Origin: Streptomyces longisporoflavus
GTDB lineage: Bacteria; Actinomycetota; Actinomycetes; Streptomycetales; Streptomycetaceae
Direction: 5' to 3'
DNA: 61,941 bases
NCBI RefSeq assembly: GCF_014649775.1
Contig: NZ_BMTR01000032.1
Span: forward strand, 1 to 61,941
The position numbers were made by a program, and so were the translations under genes. The notes under the pieces were generated by a model, which saw only the letters and a list, made by a program, of their open reading frames with translations, ran no database searches and was not told where the DNA came from. Positions 34,484 to 43,019 of this stretch are shown one piece after another. Each line of letters opens with the position of its first letter. Position 1 is the first letter of the stretch.

Positions 34484-34696
34484 ATCGGAAGCGGGCCCCA
34501 TGTGCGTCCGAAGCCCATGGGTATGGGCGGCATCGTGTTGGCGAGGGGCGGAAGGTGTCAAGGGTTCTCGGTCAACTTCGCGTCATGTGACGGAAAGAGG
34601 GCCCTGCGGCGGGCGGGAAGTCGCCATCCCCGGCTCGACGGGGCTGCGGGACGGCGGCGTGCGTTCTGCGCCCGCGCGCCACCGTCACCGGCGCCG

Positions 34697-35812
34697 TCAC
34701 TTCCCCCGCTTCGCGGTCGCGAGCGCTTGTGCGATCGCGTCGTAGGCGGGCTTGCGCCGGAGGTTCTCGTCCCAGGGCAGCGCCGCGCCCTGGCCCTCGA
34801 AGACCGCCGGAATCCACGAGTGGCGGTCGGAGTAGCCCCACAGGGTGATGCCGACGCAGCGGCGGACGGCGAGGCAGGCCTTGGTCACCTGGCCGTACCA
34901 GTCGGCCTGTTGGGCCAGTTTGGCCGCGTCCGCCGGGAGGATCATGCGGATGTCGAGCTCGGTGATGGCGACATCGAGGCCGAGGTCGGCGAAGCGCTGG
35001 ATGTTGCCTTTCATGTCATGCGGGAAGCCGTACTGCAGGGCGAGGTGGGCCTGCATGCCGAATCCGTCGATCGGCACCTTGTCGGCCTTGAGCTGCTTGA
35101 TGAGTGTGTAGTACGCGTCCGACTTCGCGCCGATTCCCTCGACGTTGTAGTCGTTGAGGTAGAGCTTCACGCGGGGGTCGGCGGCGTGGGCCCAGCGCAG
35201 GGCGTCGGCGATGTAACCCGGGCCGAGGGTCTTGTAGAAGATGTTCTCGCGATACGTGCCGTCCTCGTTCATGATCTCGTTGGCGACGTCCCAGGCGAAG
35301 ACCTTGCCCTTGTAGTGCCGCACCTCGGTCGTGATGTGCTTCTTGAGGATGGCGCGCAGCTCGCGGGCGCTCCAGGTGCCATTCTCCAGCCAGCCGGGAA
35401 GCTGGCTGTGCCATAGGAGGGTGTGGCCGCGGACCTTCAGCTTGTGGGCCTGTGCGTATGCGACGATCTCGTCGCCCGCCGTGAAGTCGAAGACGCCCCG
35501 CTGGGGTTCGGTGGCGTACCACTTCATGCCGTTGCCGGGCGTGGTGCTGCCGAACTCGGTGCCGAGCAGGTCGGCGTACGCGGTGTCGCCGAGTTCGGGG
35601 TTGTCGACGGCGGAGCCGTAGTAGCGGCCGGTGCGCTCGGCCAGGCTGTCGAGCGTGGCGGGGCGGTGCCGGCTGCCGGCGTCGGCGTGCGGGTCGGCGT
35701 AGGCGTGTGCGTCGGGTACACCGGCGAGGCCGAGCAGCAGGGCCGCCGCCGACGCGAAGGCGGCGGCTCTGACGCGGGTACGGGCAGGGGCGCGGGGGGT
35801 GAGTGTGCGCAT
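34697..35812 (-). CDS. Secreted GH10 endo-1,4-beta-xylanase
   Basis: A 371-residue secreted xylanase. ATG at 35812 is preceded by GAGGAG. Residues 1-38 are a signal peptide (AAAFASAAALLLGLAGVPDA, cleavage near AHA). The GH10 barrel shows TTPGNGMKWYATEPQRGVFD, KVRGHTLLWHSQLPGWL, VFAWDVANEIMNEDGTY (acid/base Glu in WDVANE), LYLNDYNVEG, IDGFGMQAHLALQYGFP, VAITELDIRM (nucleophile Glu in TELD) and CVGITLWGYSDRHSWIP. No CBM is present. It starts 65 bases after the GH3 stop, suggesting it is the last gene of the transporter operon and is induced with xylo-oligosaccharide uptake. Confidence 0.93.
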   Translation of the reverse strand: MRTLTPRAPARTRVRAAAFASAAALLLGLAGVPDAHAYADPHADAGSRHRPATLDSLAERTGRYYGSAVDNPELGDTAYADLLGTEFGSTTPGNGMKWYATEPQRGVFDFTAGDEIVAYAQAHKLKVRGHTLLWHSQLPGWLENGTWSARELRAILKKHITTEVRHYKGKVFAWDVANEIMNEDGTYRENIFYKTLGPGYIADALRWAHAADPRVKLYLNDYNVEGIGAKSDAYYTLIKQLKADKVPIDGFGMQAHLALQYGFPHDMKGNIQRFADLGLDVAITELDIRMILPADAAKLAQQADWYGQVTKACLAVRRCVGITLWGYSDRHSWIPAVFEGQGAALPWDENLRRKPAYDAIAQALATAKRGK

Positions 35813-35877
35813 GGTGCTACTCCTCAACTCGTGGATGGGGAACGCTGGTTGACCGTGCGCTGTGCTGTTTCTGCGCG

Positions 35878-38145
35878 TCACTTGACGCGTATCTCGCACC
35901 GCATCCGCCGCTCGTGCCCGACCTCCCGTTCCGCACCCGTCAGGGTGAGCGGCACGGTGTGATGGACGCGTTCGCTGGAGGCGGAGACTCGTAGTTCGAG
36001 GGCGCCGGGTTCCACGACGCGGCGGCCGTCGGCTCCGGTGTACGCGGCGAGGTCCGCCGGGAAGGTGGCGTGGACCTCGGCGGACGCCCCGGCCTCGAGT
36101 GGGACGCGGGCGTAGCCGACGAGCCGGACCTCGGGGCGTGCGACGGTGCCGACCGGGTCGTGGAGGTAGAGCTGGACGACCTCGGTGCCGGGCCGCTCGC
36201 CGGTGTTGTGGACGGTGAGGCGCAGGGTGGTATCGCCGTCGGTGGGCAGTTCGGGGGTGTCGCACTGCGGGGCGTCCCAGGCGAACGTGGTGTAGGACAG
36301 GCCGTGCCCGAACGGGTAGAGGGCGGTGGGGTCCACGCTGCTTGCGTCGCCTCGACGGCCGAGCGGCGGCGCGAGATAGGGGGCGGGCTGGCCGCCGGGG
36401 CCGCGCGGTACGCCGACGGGGAGGCGTCCCGAGGGCTCGACCCGTCCTGAGAGGACTCCGGCGACGGCGGCGCCGCCCTCCTGCCCCGGGAAGAAGGCCT
36501 GGACGACGGCGGCGGCTCGGTCGGCCCAGCGGCCCAGGGCGTAGGGCCGCCCGCTGAGGACGATGACGACGGTCGGTGTCCCGGTGGCGAACACCTCGTC
36601 CAGCAACGCGCCCTGCTGGTAGGGGAGTTCGAGGTCCTCGGTGTCGCAGCCCTCGCCGGACGAGCCGCGCCCGAAGAGACCCGAGCGGTCGCCGACCACG
36701 GTGAGGCAGATGTCGGCCTGCGTTGGGTCGTCGACGAAGAGGGCGCCGGGCAGTTCGGCGCGAAGCGCCTCGGCGAGCGTCGGGACGTCGACGCCGGCGG
36801 GCAGTTCTGGGTGGTTGACGCCGACGTGCCGCGGGAACGTGTAGCAGCCGAGCATGGCGGCCTGTTCGTGGGCGAGGGGGCCGGCCAGGGCGATGCGCAG
36901 CCCCTCGGCGGCCAGCGGCAGCAGCCCCGCGTCGTTGGCGAGCAGGACGACCGACTCCTGCGCCACAGCCCGCGCCAGGTCCCGCATCTGAGGGGGGTTC
37001 AGGTCGATGAGCGCGTCTTCGGTGTCTCCCGTAGTTCCAGCAGTTCCAGCGGATCCCGTGACCGGCTCCCAGTCCCGGTCCAGGAGGCCCAGTTCGCACT
37101 TTTGCGTCAGGACGCGCAATGCGGCGCGGTCGATCAGGTCCTCGGGAAGGTGGTCGGCCGCGGGCAGGCAGCGCGCGGCGGGCAGTTCTACGTCGACGCC
37201 GGCCGCGAGGGCGATCCGCGCGGCGTCCCCCTCCGTCGCGGCCACCTGGTGGGCGGACTCCAGGAACGCGATGCCGAAGTAGTCGGCGACGACGGTGCCG
37301 GTGAACTGCCATGTGTCGCGCAGGAGGTGGGTGAGCAGGCCGGTGTGGGCGTGACCGGGAAGTCCGTCGATGTCGTTGTAGGAGGCCATCACGGAGCGGG
37401 CGCCGCCTTCGCGCAGTGCCATCTCGAACGGGGGCAGGAAGATGTCGGCGAGTTCGCGCGGTCCGATGGAGGCGGGCGCGTGGTTGCGGGCGCCGCGCGA
37501 GGCCGAGTACCCGGCGAAGTGCTTGAGGGTGGCGACGATCCCCGCGGCCTCCAGGCCGCGCACGTAGGCGCTGCCGATGGTGCCGACCAGGTAGGGGTCC
37601 TCGCCGATGGACTCCTCGGTGCGGCCCCAGCGGGGGTCGCGGACGACGTCGAGGACGGGGGCGAGGCCCTGGTGGATGCCGACCGTGCGCATTGATGTGC
37701 CGATGGATTCGGCCATCTCGGTGATCAGGGCCGGGTCGAAGGTGGCGCCCCAGGCGAGCGGCGTCGGGAAGATGGTGGCCTGCCAGGCGGCGAAGCCGGT
37801 CAGGCACTCCTCGTGGGCGAGTGCGGGCAGGGCGAAGCGGTTCGCGGAACGGACCCGGCGCTGCAGGTCGGCGAGGCGTGCCGCGCCCACCGCGGGCTCG
37901 ACCGGGACGGTGCCGAAGGGGCGGGTCAGATGGCCCAGGCCGTGCGGCAGCAGGGCGTCGAGGACCGTGCTCTCGGCGACGTAGGTGTGCTGCCCCGGTG
38001 CGACGGCGGCGCTGTCGGTGTCGATGTCGGCCCCCAGCCACACGCTGGACAGCTGGGCGGTCTTCTCCTCGGTGGTCATCCGGGCGAGCAGGTCCGCCGC
38101 CCGGACCTTGGCGGGCAGGGTGGTGTCCTGCCAGGGCTTGACCAT
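35878..38145 (-). CDS. bxlA: GH3 beta-xylosidase (BxlA-type)
   Basis: A 755-residue cytoplasmic GH3 enzyme with no signal peptide. ATG at 38145 is preceded by GAGGAG. The N-terminal barrel has LLARMTTEEKTAQLSSVWLG, FALPALAHEECLTGFAAWQA, GVHQGLAPVLDVVRDPRWGR, TEESIGEDPYLVGTIGSAYV, KHFAGYSASRGARNHAP and GTVVADYFGIAFLE (nucleophile Asp in ADY). The second domain and a C-terminal Fn3-like domain (VVQLYLHDPVGTVARPEVRL) follow. Sequence style and position directly after an SBP-permease-permease operon match the Streptomyces bxlEFGA xylobiose locus; it would release xylose from imported xylo-oligosaccharides. Confidence 0.83.
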   Translation of the reverse strand: MVKPWQDTTLPAKVRAADLLARMTTEEKTAQLSSVWLGADIDTDSAAVAPGQHTYVAESTVLDALLPHGLGHLTRPFGTVPVEPAVGAARLADLQRRVRSANRFALPALAHEECLTGFAAWQATIFPTPLAWGATFDPALITEMAESIGTSMRTVGIHQGLAPVLDVVRDPRWGRTEESIGEDPYLVGTIGSAYVRGLEAAGIVATLKHFAGYSASRGARNHAPASIGPRELADIFLPPFEMALREGGARSVMASYNDIDGLPGHAHTGLLTHLLRDTWQFTGTVVADYFGIAFLESAHQVAATEGDAARIALAAGVDVELPAARCLPAADHLPEDLIDRAALRVLTQKCELGLLDRDWEPVTGSAGTAGTTGDTEDALIDLNPPQMRDLARAVAQESVVLLANDAGLLPLAAEGLRIALAGPLAHEQAAMLGCYTFPRHVGVNHPELPAGVDVPTLAEALRAELPGALFVDDPTQADICLTVVGDRSGLFGRGSSGEGCDTEDLELPYQQGALLDEVFATGTPTVVIVLSGRPYALGRWADRAAAVVQAFFPGQEGGAAVAGVLSGRVEPSGRLPVGVPRGPGGQPAPYLAPPLGRRGDASSVDPTALYPFGHGLSYTTFAWDAPQCDTPELPTDGDTTLRLTVHNTGERPGTEVVQLYLHDPVGTVARPEVRLVGYARVPLEAGASAEVHATFPADLAAYTGADGRRVVEPGALELRVSASSERVHHTVPLTLTGAEREVGHERRMRCEIRVK

Positions 38146-38218
38146 GGAACTCCTCAAGTGCGGTGTGTGCAGGCGGTGGTGGCGGGGCCTGGCGGTCCGG
38201 TGGTGCGGTGGTGCGGTG

Positions 38219-39055
38219 TCAGCCTTTGGTCGCGCCGACGGTGATGCCGCCGACCAGCTGCCGTTCGGCGACGGCGTAGAAGGCGAGGGCTGGCACCATG
38301 GCCAGGACGAGGTAGGCGAAGACGCGGGCGATGTCGGTGGCGTACTGGCCCTGGAACTGCTGGACGCCGACGGGGATGGTCCACCAGGTCTCGTTGCTGA
38401 ACACGAGCAGCGGCAGCAGGAAGTTGTTCCAGCTGCTCACCACGGCGAGGACGGAGACGGTGCCCAGTGCCGGGCGTGCCATGGGCAGCAGGATCCGCCA
38501 GAAGAAGCCGAAGGGGGAGCATCCGTCGAGGGTGGCCGCCTCCTCCAGCTCACCGGGGATCTGCCGGAAGAAGCCGCGCAGGATGACGATGGTGATGGGC
38601 AGCCCGAATGCCGCCTGCGGCAGGATCACGCCCCACGGGTTGTCGAGGAGTCCGAAGGTGCGCAGCAGGATGAACAGCGGCAGGATCGCCACGGCGAAGG
38701 GGAACATCAGCCCCATCGTGAAGAGCGTGAAGAGCGCCTCCCGCCCGCGGTAGGCGAAGCGGGCCAGGGAGAACGCGGCGAGGGCCGCCGCCCCGACCGT
38801 CAGCAGGGTCGTGCCGATGGCGACCAGGGTGGAGGCGCCGAGCATCCGCCAGAAGGGTCCCGAGGCGAGGATGTCCGTGTAGTTGGAGGTCACCCAGGGC
38901 GACGGCAGGCCGAAGGGGTTGCTGGAGAGCTGGTCGGTGGACTTGAAGCCGGATACGAGGGCGTACAGCAGCGGTGTCACCATGCCGATGCCGACCAGCC
39001 ATACGATCACGTACAGGGGTGCCTTGCCGAAGCGGCGGCGGCCGGGCGCGGTCAT
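38219..39055 (-). CDS. bxlG: Sugar ABC transporter permease (MalG type)
   Basis: A 278-residue inner-membrane permease with six predicted helices. The cytoplasmic EAA loop that contacts the ATPase is ELEEAATLDGCSPFGFFWRI. Its start overlaps the stop of the MalF-type permease by four bases (ATGA), and it sits 73 bases upstream of the beta-xylosidase gene. As usual for this class in Streptomyces, no ATP-binding subunit is encoded; a shared MsiK-type ATPase elsewhere is expected. The bxlG name rests on gene order and the neighbouring xylosidase. Confidence 0.82.
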   Translation of the reverse strand: MTAPGRRRFGKAPLYVIVWLVGIGMVTPLLYALVSGFKSTDQLSSNPFGLPSPWVTSNYTDILASGPFWRMLGASTLVAIGTTLLTVGAAALAAFSLARFAYRGREALFTLFTMGLMFPFAVAILPLFILLRTFGLLDNPWGVILPQAAFGLPITIVILRGFFRQIPGELEEAATLDGCSPFGFFWRILLPMARPALGTVSVLAVVSSWNNFLLPLLVFSNETWWTIPVGVQQFQGQYATDIARVFAYLVLAMVPALAFYAVAERQLVGGITVGATKG

Positions 39056-40041
39056 CGGGTGGCTCGCATGTTGGTGAGGGCTCCTTCGGTGTCCCGGCGC
39101 AGCACGAAGCGCTGGTAGGCGAGGGCGAAGACGAGGCTGATGAGGAACAGCGCGATGCTGATCGCGCTGGCGTAGCCGATCTCGTAGCGCTTGAAGCCGA
39201 ATTGGAACAGGGTGATGGCCATCGTCTCGGAGGCGTGGTCGGGGCCGCCCTGCGAGATCACCCACACCAGGTCGAACAGCTGGATGGCGCCGATGACGGA
39301 CAGGAACGCGCTGATGCGGACGGTCGGTCCGAGCAGGGGCAGGGTGATGTAGCGGAAGCGCTGCCAGGCGCTTGCCCCGTCGATGCGGGCCGCCTCGTGC
39401 AGTTCGGCCGGGATGCTTTGGAGTCCTGCCAGGTAGAGCATCATGTGGAAGCCGAAGTACTTCCAGGTCATCACGAGGAACAGGGTCGGCATGACCGTCG
39501 ACTGGTCGGCGAACCACAGCCCGCCGAGCCCGTCGAGGCCGACCGCGCCGAGCACTTTGTCGGCGAGCCCGGCGTCCGGCGCGAAGATCATGGAGAACAG
39601 GACGCCGGTGATCACCTCGGACAGGACGTACGGGGCGAAGAACAGCATCCGGTAGACGGCCCGGCCGCGCAGCTTCTGATTGAGCAGGACCGCCATGGCG
39701 AGGGCGAACGGCAGCTGGACGAGCACCGAGAAGCCGACGAGGAGCAGGCCGCGCCACAGGTCGCCGAGGAAGACCGGGTCCTTGACGAGGCGGCTGTAGT
39801 TGTCCAGTCCCGTGTAGTCCGAGGGGGAGCCGAATCCGCCCCAGTTGAAGAGGCTGACGTAGAGCGCGTACAGGATCGGGGCGAGCACGAGCGCGCCGAA
39901 CAGGAGAAGGGCGGGCAGGGTGAAGGAGACGGCCGTCAGCCAGTCGGTGACGCGCCGGGCGAGCGGACGCCGGTTGGCGGGGCCCGGCCGCGACGGCTCG
40001 GCGACGGCTTCGGCCGTGTCCTTTACGTAGGTCGAAGTCAT
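39052..40041 (-). CDS. bxlF: Sugar ABC transporter permease (MalF type)
   Basis: A 329-residue permease. A polar N-terminus of about 35 residues leads to six membrane helices (AVSFTLPALLLFGALVLAPI, VLVQLPFALAMAVLLNQKLR and others). The EAA loop is ELHEAARIDGASAWQRFRYI, followed by TLPLLGPTVRISAFLSVIGA. It starts six bases after the stop of the solute-binding protein gene and overlaps the next permease by four bases. With that partner it forms the membrane channel for the sugar bound by the lipoprotein. Confidence 0.85.
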   Translation of the reverse strand: MTSTYVKDTAEAVAEPSRPGPANRRPLARRVTDWLTAVSFTLPALLLFGALVLAPILYALYVSLFNWGGFGSPSDYTGLDNYSRLVKDPVFLGDLWRGLLLVGFSVLVQLPFALAMAVLLNQKLRGRAVYRMLFFAPYVLSEVITGVLFSMIFAPDAGLADKVLGAVGLDGLGGLWFADQSTVMPTLFLVMTWKYFGFHMMLYLAGLQSIPAELHEAARIDGASAWQRFRYITLPLLGPTVRISAFLSVIGAIQLFDLVWVISQGGPDHASETMAITLFQFGFKRYEIGYASAISIALFLISLVFALAYQRFVLRRDTEGALTNMRATR

Positions 40042-40047
40042 CGTCTC

Positions 40048-41346
40048 TTACTGGCTCTTGGCGACCTGAGTGATGGACCGGGTCACCTGATCGGGGGACT
40101 TGGAGCCGGCGATGAGGGCGGCGACGGAGTCGTTGACCTCCTGGCCGACGGCCGGCGGGTAGGCCTGGTCGAGGTAGAGCTGGAAGCCGGTGGACTTGCC
40201 GAGCATGTCGGAGACCGCCGTGAGGTTGGGGTCGGTCAAAGCGCTGGTGGCCTCCTTGACGACGGGGATCGTGTCGGCCTTGGAGACCAGGATGCGGTCG
40301 GACTCGGGGGTCATGAAGAACTTCAGGAAGTCCGTGGCGGCCTTCGGCGCGCCCTTGCGGACCGCGTAGCCGCCGCCTCCGCCGAACACGTCGGTGAGCT
40401 CGCCCTTGCCGCCGGCCACCGAGGGAAAGGCGAAGAAGCCGAGGTCCTTGCCGATGCCCTTGCCCGCGTCGGCCTGCACGACGGGTGCCCACTGGCCCAT
40501 CAGCTCCATGCCCGCCTTGCCGTTGCCCATGGCGGCGGCCTCTCCGGTGGGGGTGGAGTAGGCGTCGCCGAGGAAGCCCTTCTGGAACGGCTTGAGCGCC
40601 ACCAGGTCCTTGAGGTGCTCGCCCGCCTTGACGAAGTCGTCACCGGTGAAGTCCTTGGCGTCGGCGGCCTTCTGCATGCCCTCGACCCCGGCGATCCGCA
40701 TCGACAGATACGCCCAGAAGTACATGCCGGGCCATTTCTCCTTGCCCGCGAGGGCGATGGGTGTGATGCCCGCGGCCTTCAGCTTCCTGACCGTGTCCAG
40801 GTAGTCGTCCCAGGTGGTGGGCGGGGCGCTGATGCCGGCCTTCTTGAAGAGCGCCTTGTTGTACCAGAAGCCCACGGCGCCGATGTCGAAGGGCACCGCG
40901 TACGTCTTGCTGTCGAACTGGTAGGCCTTGACCGAGGCGGGCACGAGCGTGTCGGCCCACGGTTCGATGGACGGGGTGAGGTCCTCGACGAGGCCCGCGT
41001 CGACCTGCTGGCGCAGAACACCGCCGCCCCAGGTGTGGTAGATGTCCGGAAGTTTCCCGGAGCTGGTCAGCGCCGTCATCTTCGACTTGTAGGCGTCGTT
41101 CTCCAGCGTGACGAGCTTGATCCGCACGTCGGGGTTCTTGGCCTCGAACGCCTTGGCCCGCTCGGGCCAGACGGTTTTGGACGGCTCGGTGGTCTGGATG
41201 TTCCACCATTCCACGATGGTCCGGCCCGAACTGTCCTTTCCGCTGCCGGAGTCGGAGCCGCCGCAGGCGGTGAGCGCGGCCGCCCCGAGACCGGCGGCGG
41301 AGGCGGCGCCGAGGAAGCGTCGGCGGGAGAAATCGGAGGCTGGCAT
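40048..41346 (-). CDS. bxlE: Sugar ABC transporter solute-binding lipoprotein
   Basis: A 432-residue family 1 extracellular binding protein. The N-terminus carries both a twin-arginine motif (SRRRFLGAASAAGLGAAA) and a lipobox (LTAC, cysteine about residue 28), so it is probably a Tat-exported lipoprotein. EWWNIQTTEPSKTVWPERAK and YAVPFDIGAVGFWYNKALFK are typical of oligosaccharide-binding proteins. It is the first gene of the operon SBP-permease-permease-GH3-GH10. Its promoter has operator-like palindromes. Xylobiose or xylo-oligosaccharide is the inferred ligand, from the operon partners. Confidence 0.83.
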   Translation of the reverse strand: MPASDFSRRRFLGAASAAGLGAAALTACGGSDSGSGKDSSGRTIVEWWNIQTTEPSKTVWPERAKAFEAKNPDVRIKLVTLENDAYKSKMTALTSSGKLPDIYHTWGGGVLRQQVDAGLVEDLTPSIEPWADTLVPASVKAYQFDSKTYAVPFDIGAVGFWYNKALFKKAGISAPPTTWDDYLDTVRKLKAAGITPIALAGKEKWPGMYFWAYLSMRIAGVEGMQKAADAKDFTGDDFVKAGEHLKDLVALKPFQKGFLGDAYSTPTGEAAAMGNGKAGMELMGQWAPVVQADAGKGIGKDLGFFAFPSVAGGKGELTDVFGGGGGYAVRKGAPKAATDFLKFFMTPESDRILVSKADTIPVVKEATSALTDPNLTAVSDMLGKSTGFQLYLDQAYPPAVGQEVNDSVAALIAGSKSPDQVTRSITQVAKSQ

Positions 41347-41353
41347 GACGCAC

Positions 41354-41381
41354 CTTCCGGAAGTGATCCGAAAACTATCGG
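41354..41381. promoter_or_regulatory. Candidate LacI operators upstream of the transporter operon
   Basis: Two adjacent symmetric elements: CTTCCGGAAG (41354-41363, perfect) and CCGAAAACTATCGG (41368-41381, CCGA/TCGG arms), between the -10 and the start codon at 41346. The first motif recurs upstream of lacI (42589-42596 and nearby); the second resembles the palindrome upstream of the GH11 gene (46685-46703). Confidence 0.55.
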
Positions 41382-41394
41382 TAGATGGCCACGG

Positions 41395-41423
41395 AAGTTA
41401 CGGACACAGAGCGGGGGTGTCAA
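41395..41423 (-). promoter_or_regulatory. Promoter of the sugar transporter operon
   Basis: On the minus strand TTGACA (41423 to 41418) is followed after 17 bases by TAACTT (41400 to 41395), a consensus-like vegetative promoter. The -35 hexamer lies within the left arm of the terminator hairpin at 41412-41456. Confidence 0.65.
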
Positions 41424-41456
41424 CGGCCTTAACAAAAAAGGCCGTTGACACCCCCG
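41412..41456. terminator. Strong hairpin between lacI and the transporter operon
   Basis: Perfect 19-bp arms (41412-41430 and 41438-41456; core GTGTCAACGGCCTT) with a 7-nt A-rich loop, 19 bases after the lacI stop. It should separate lacI from the downstream operon. Both arms contain TTGACA, and the left-arm copy is the operon's -35. Confidence 0.85.
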
Positions 41457-41474
41457 ATCCGGGTGCCTGCCGCG

Positions 41475-42533
41475 CTACCGGTCGCGCGGGGCCGCCGTAC
41501 TGGCTCTGACCACGAGTTCCGTCGCCAGCTCGATGCGCGGCGACGCGGGGGCGACGGCCCGCGCGAGATCGAGAACAGTGCGGGCCGCCAACTTGCCCAT
41601 GTCGTACAGGGGTTGGCGCACCGTGGTGAGCGGCGGCGCGCTCCAGCGCACCTCCGGCAGGTCGTCGAAACCGACGACGCTCATGTCCTCGGGCGCCCGC
41701 AGACCGCGCCGGCGCAGGGCCTCGATCGCACCCAGTGCCATCTGGTCACTGGAGGCGAAAACGGCGGTAGGCGGCTCGGTGAGGTCCAACAGCCGGTTGC
41801 AGCCGGTGAATCCGGACGCATGGTAGAAATCGCCGGGCACGATCAGCTCGTCGTCGACCCGCACACCCGCCACGTCGAGCGCGGCCCGGTAACCATCCAG
41901 CCTGGCCCGCGAGCACAGCAGCCGGGGCGGGCCCTCTATGAACCCGATCCGCCGGTGCCCGAGGTCGAGCAGGTGCTCGGTCGCCGCCATCCCGCCCGCC
42001 CAGTTGGTGGCGCCGACCATCGGCGCCTCGGTCGCGGGCGACCCTGCCGGGTCGATCACCACCAGCGGCACGCCCAGGCGCTGCAACTCCTCGTGCAGCC
42101 CGGGCTCCAGGACCGACGTCACCAGGATCACGCCATCGGAGGCGCGGGCCCGCAGATTGGTCATCCACTGCCGCGCCGCGCCCGCCCGGTCATGGATCGC
42201 GGAGACCACCGTGCCCACCTCCGCCTCGTGCGCGACCTCCTCCACACCGCGGATGATCTCCACGGCCCACGGGCTGTCCAGGTCGTTGAAGACCAGATCG
42301 AGCAGCGCCGCACGGTCCCCGGGCGCGGGCGGCCGGCGCCGGTAGCCGTGCCGGCGCAACAGCTCCTCCACCCGGGCGCGAGTGGCCGGTGACACGTCGG
42401 AACGTCCGTTCACGACCCGCGAGACGGTCGGGACCGAGACCCCGGCCTCCCGCGCGATCCCGGCGATCGTCACCCTGGCCGGCCCGTCCGGGCTCCGCGT
42501 GGTCGCCTTGCGCTGAGCGCCTTCCCCGGCCAC
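41475..42533 (-). CDS. LacI family regulator, probable repressor of the xylo-oligosaccharide operon
   Basis: A 352-residue LacI protein. GTG at 42533 was chosen because GGAGG precedes it by eight bases; upstream extension shows no homology. After about 18 polar residues the HTH reads VTIAGIAREAGVSVPTVSRV, then VNGRSDVSPATRARVEELLR with the hinge. The periplasmic-binding-like core has VPLVVIDPAGSPATEAPMVG, LGHRRIGFIEGPPRLLCSRA and VVGFDDLPEVRWSAPPLTTV. It is upstream of and co-oriented with the transporter operon, as bxlR is in related loci. It is clearly paralogous to the LacI protein at 46755-47777. Confidence 0.88.
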   Translation of the reverse strand: MAGEGAQRKATTRSPDGPARVTIAGIAREAGVSVPTVSRVVNGRSDVSPATRARVEELLRRHGYRRRPPAPGDRAALLDLVFNDLDSPWAVEIIRGVEEVAHEAEVGTVVSAIHDRAGAARQWMTNLRARASDGVILVTSVLEPGLHEELQRLGVPLVVIDPAGSPATEAPMVGATNWAGGMAATEHLLDLGHRRIGFIEGPPRLLCSRARLDGYRAALDVAGVRVDDELIVPGDFYHASGFTGCNRLLDLTEPPTAVFASSDQMALGAIEALRRRGLRAPEDMSVVGFDDLPEVRWSAPPLTTVRQPLYDMGKLAARTVLDLARAVAPASPRIELATELVVRASTAAPRDR

Positions 42534-42556
42534 GTTCCCCACCTCCGTCGACTCGC

Positions 42557-42597
42557 CATCCGAAATCTCCGGATGCCTTCCGGATTCCTTCCGGAAA
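42557..42597. promoter_or_regulatory. Inverted repeats upstream of lacI (probable autoregulatory operators)
   Basis: CATCCG (42557-42562) and CGGATG (42570-42575) form one inverted repeat. Directly after it come two TTCCGGA elements (42578-42584 and 42589-42595), the second extended to the palindrome TTCCGGAA. The same core is in CTTCCGGAAG at 41354-41363 in front of the transporter operon, which supports one regulator acting at both places. Confidence 0.5.
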
Positions 42598-42844
42598 CCG
42601 TAGGACATGCCGTCGACCACACGCCGGTCAAGCCCCCGGCCCGCATGACCGGCCGGACACACGATCCAGGACCTCTGCGCGACCGGCCTCCAGAACGGCG
42701 GCCGGCCAGGCAAGTTGGCGCCACGCGGACACGACTGCGCCCTCCTCGTGATCGTCGTACGGATGCGCGCGGGCCTTCCGCGCCGGGGCGGTTCCGGCTG
42801 GTTCGCCGGAGCGGGGGACAGGTGCCAAGCAGGCGGCGGCCCCG

Positions 42845-42873
42845 TTGACAGGGGCGGGGAACGGCCTTAAGTT
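42845..42873 (+). promoter_or_regulatory. Promoter of the thuA-gfo operon
   Basis: TTGACA (42845-42850), 17-base spacer, TAAGTT (42868-42873). This is close to the transporter promoter (TTGACA-17-TAACTT). A downstream TTCCCGGAA element (42894-42902) could be an operator but differs by one central base from the lacI-linked sites. Confidence 0.6.
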
Positions 42874-43019
42874 GCGGCGACGTTGCCGGAGGATTCCCGG
42901 AAGTTCTCGGCGCACCATTCCCCGACCGTGCAAGGACCGCTGCCCGCGCGCGCGACGCAAGGCCCGGCGTGGCCTACGCCTCCTCGCCGACGCAACCGAC
43001 ACCCCAGGGAGCACGACCC

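Noticed and set aside
34697..38041. 1114-codon minus-strand open frame spanning GH10 and most of GH3
   Set aside because: Only the 34697-35812 part (GH10) is natural; the rest is an Arg/Pro/Gly-rich shadow of the GH3 gene in another frame.
38974..41448. 824-codon plus-strand open frame over the transporter genes
   Set aside because: Low-complexity Gly/Glu/Arg/His-rich antisense shadow; the minus strand encodes a complete permease and binding protein.
41412..41456. Possible IS terminal inverted repeat
   Set aside because: The two arms are adjacent hairpin arms with a 7-nt loop, and no transposase is associated.
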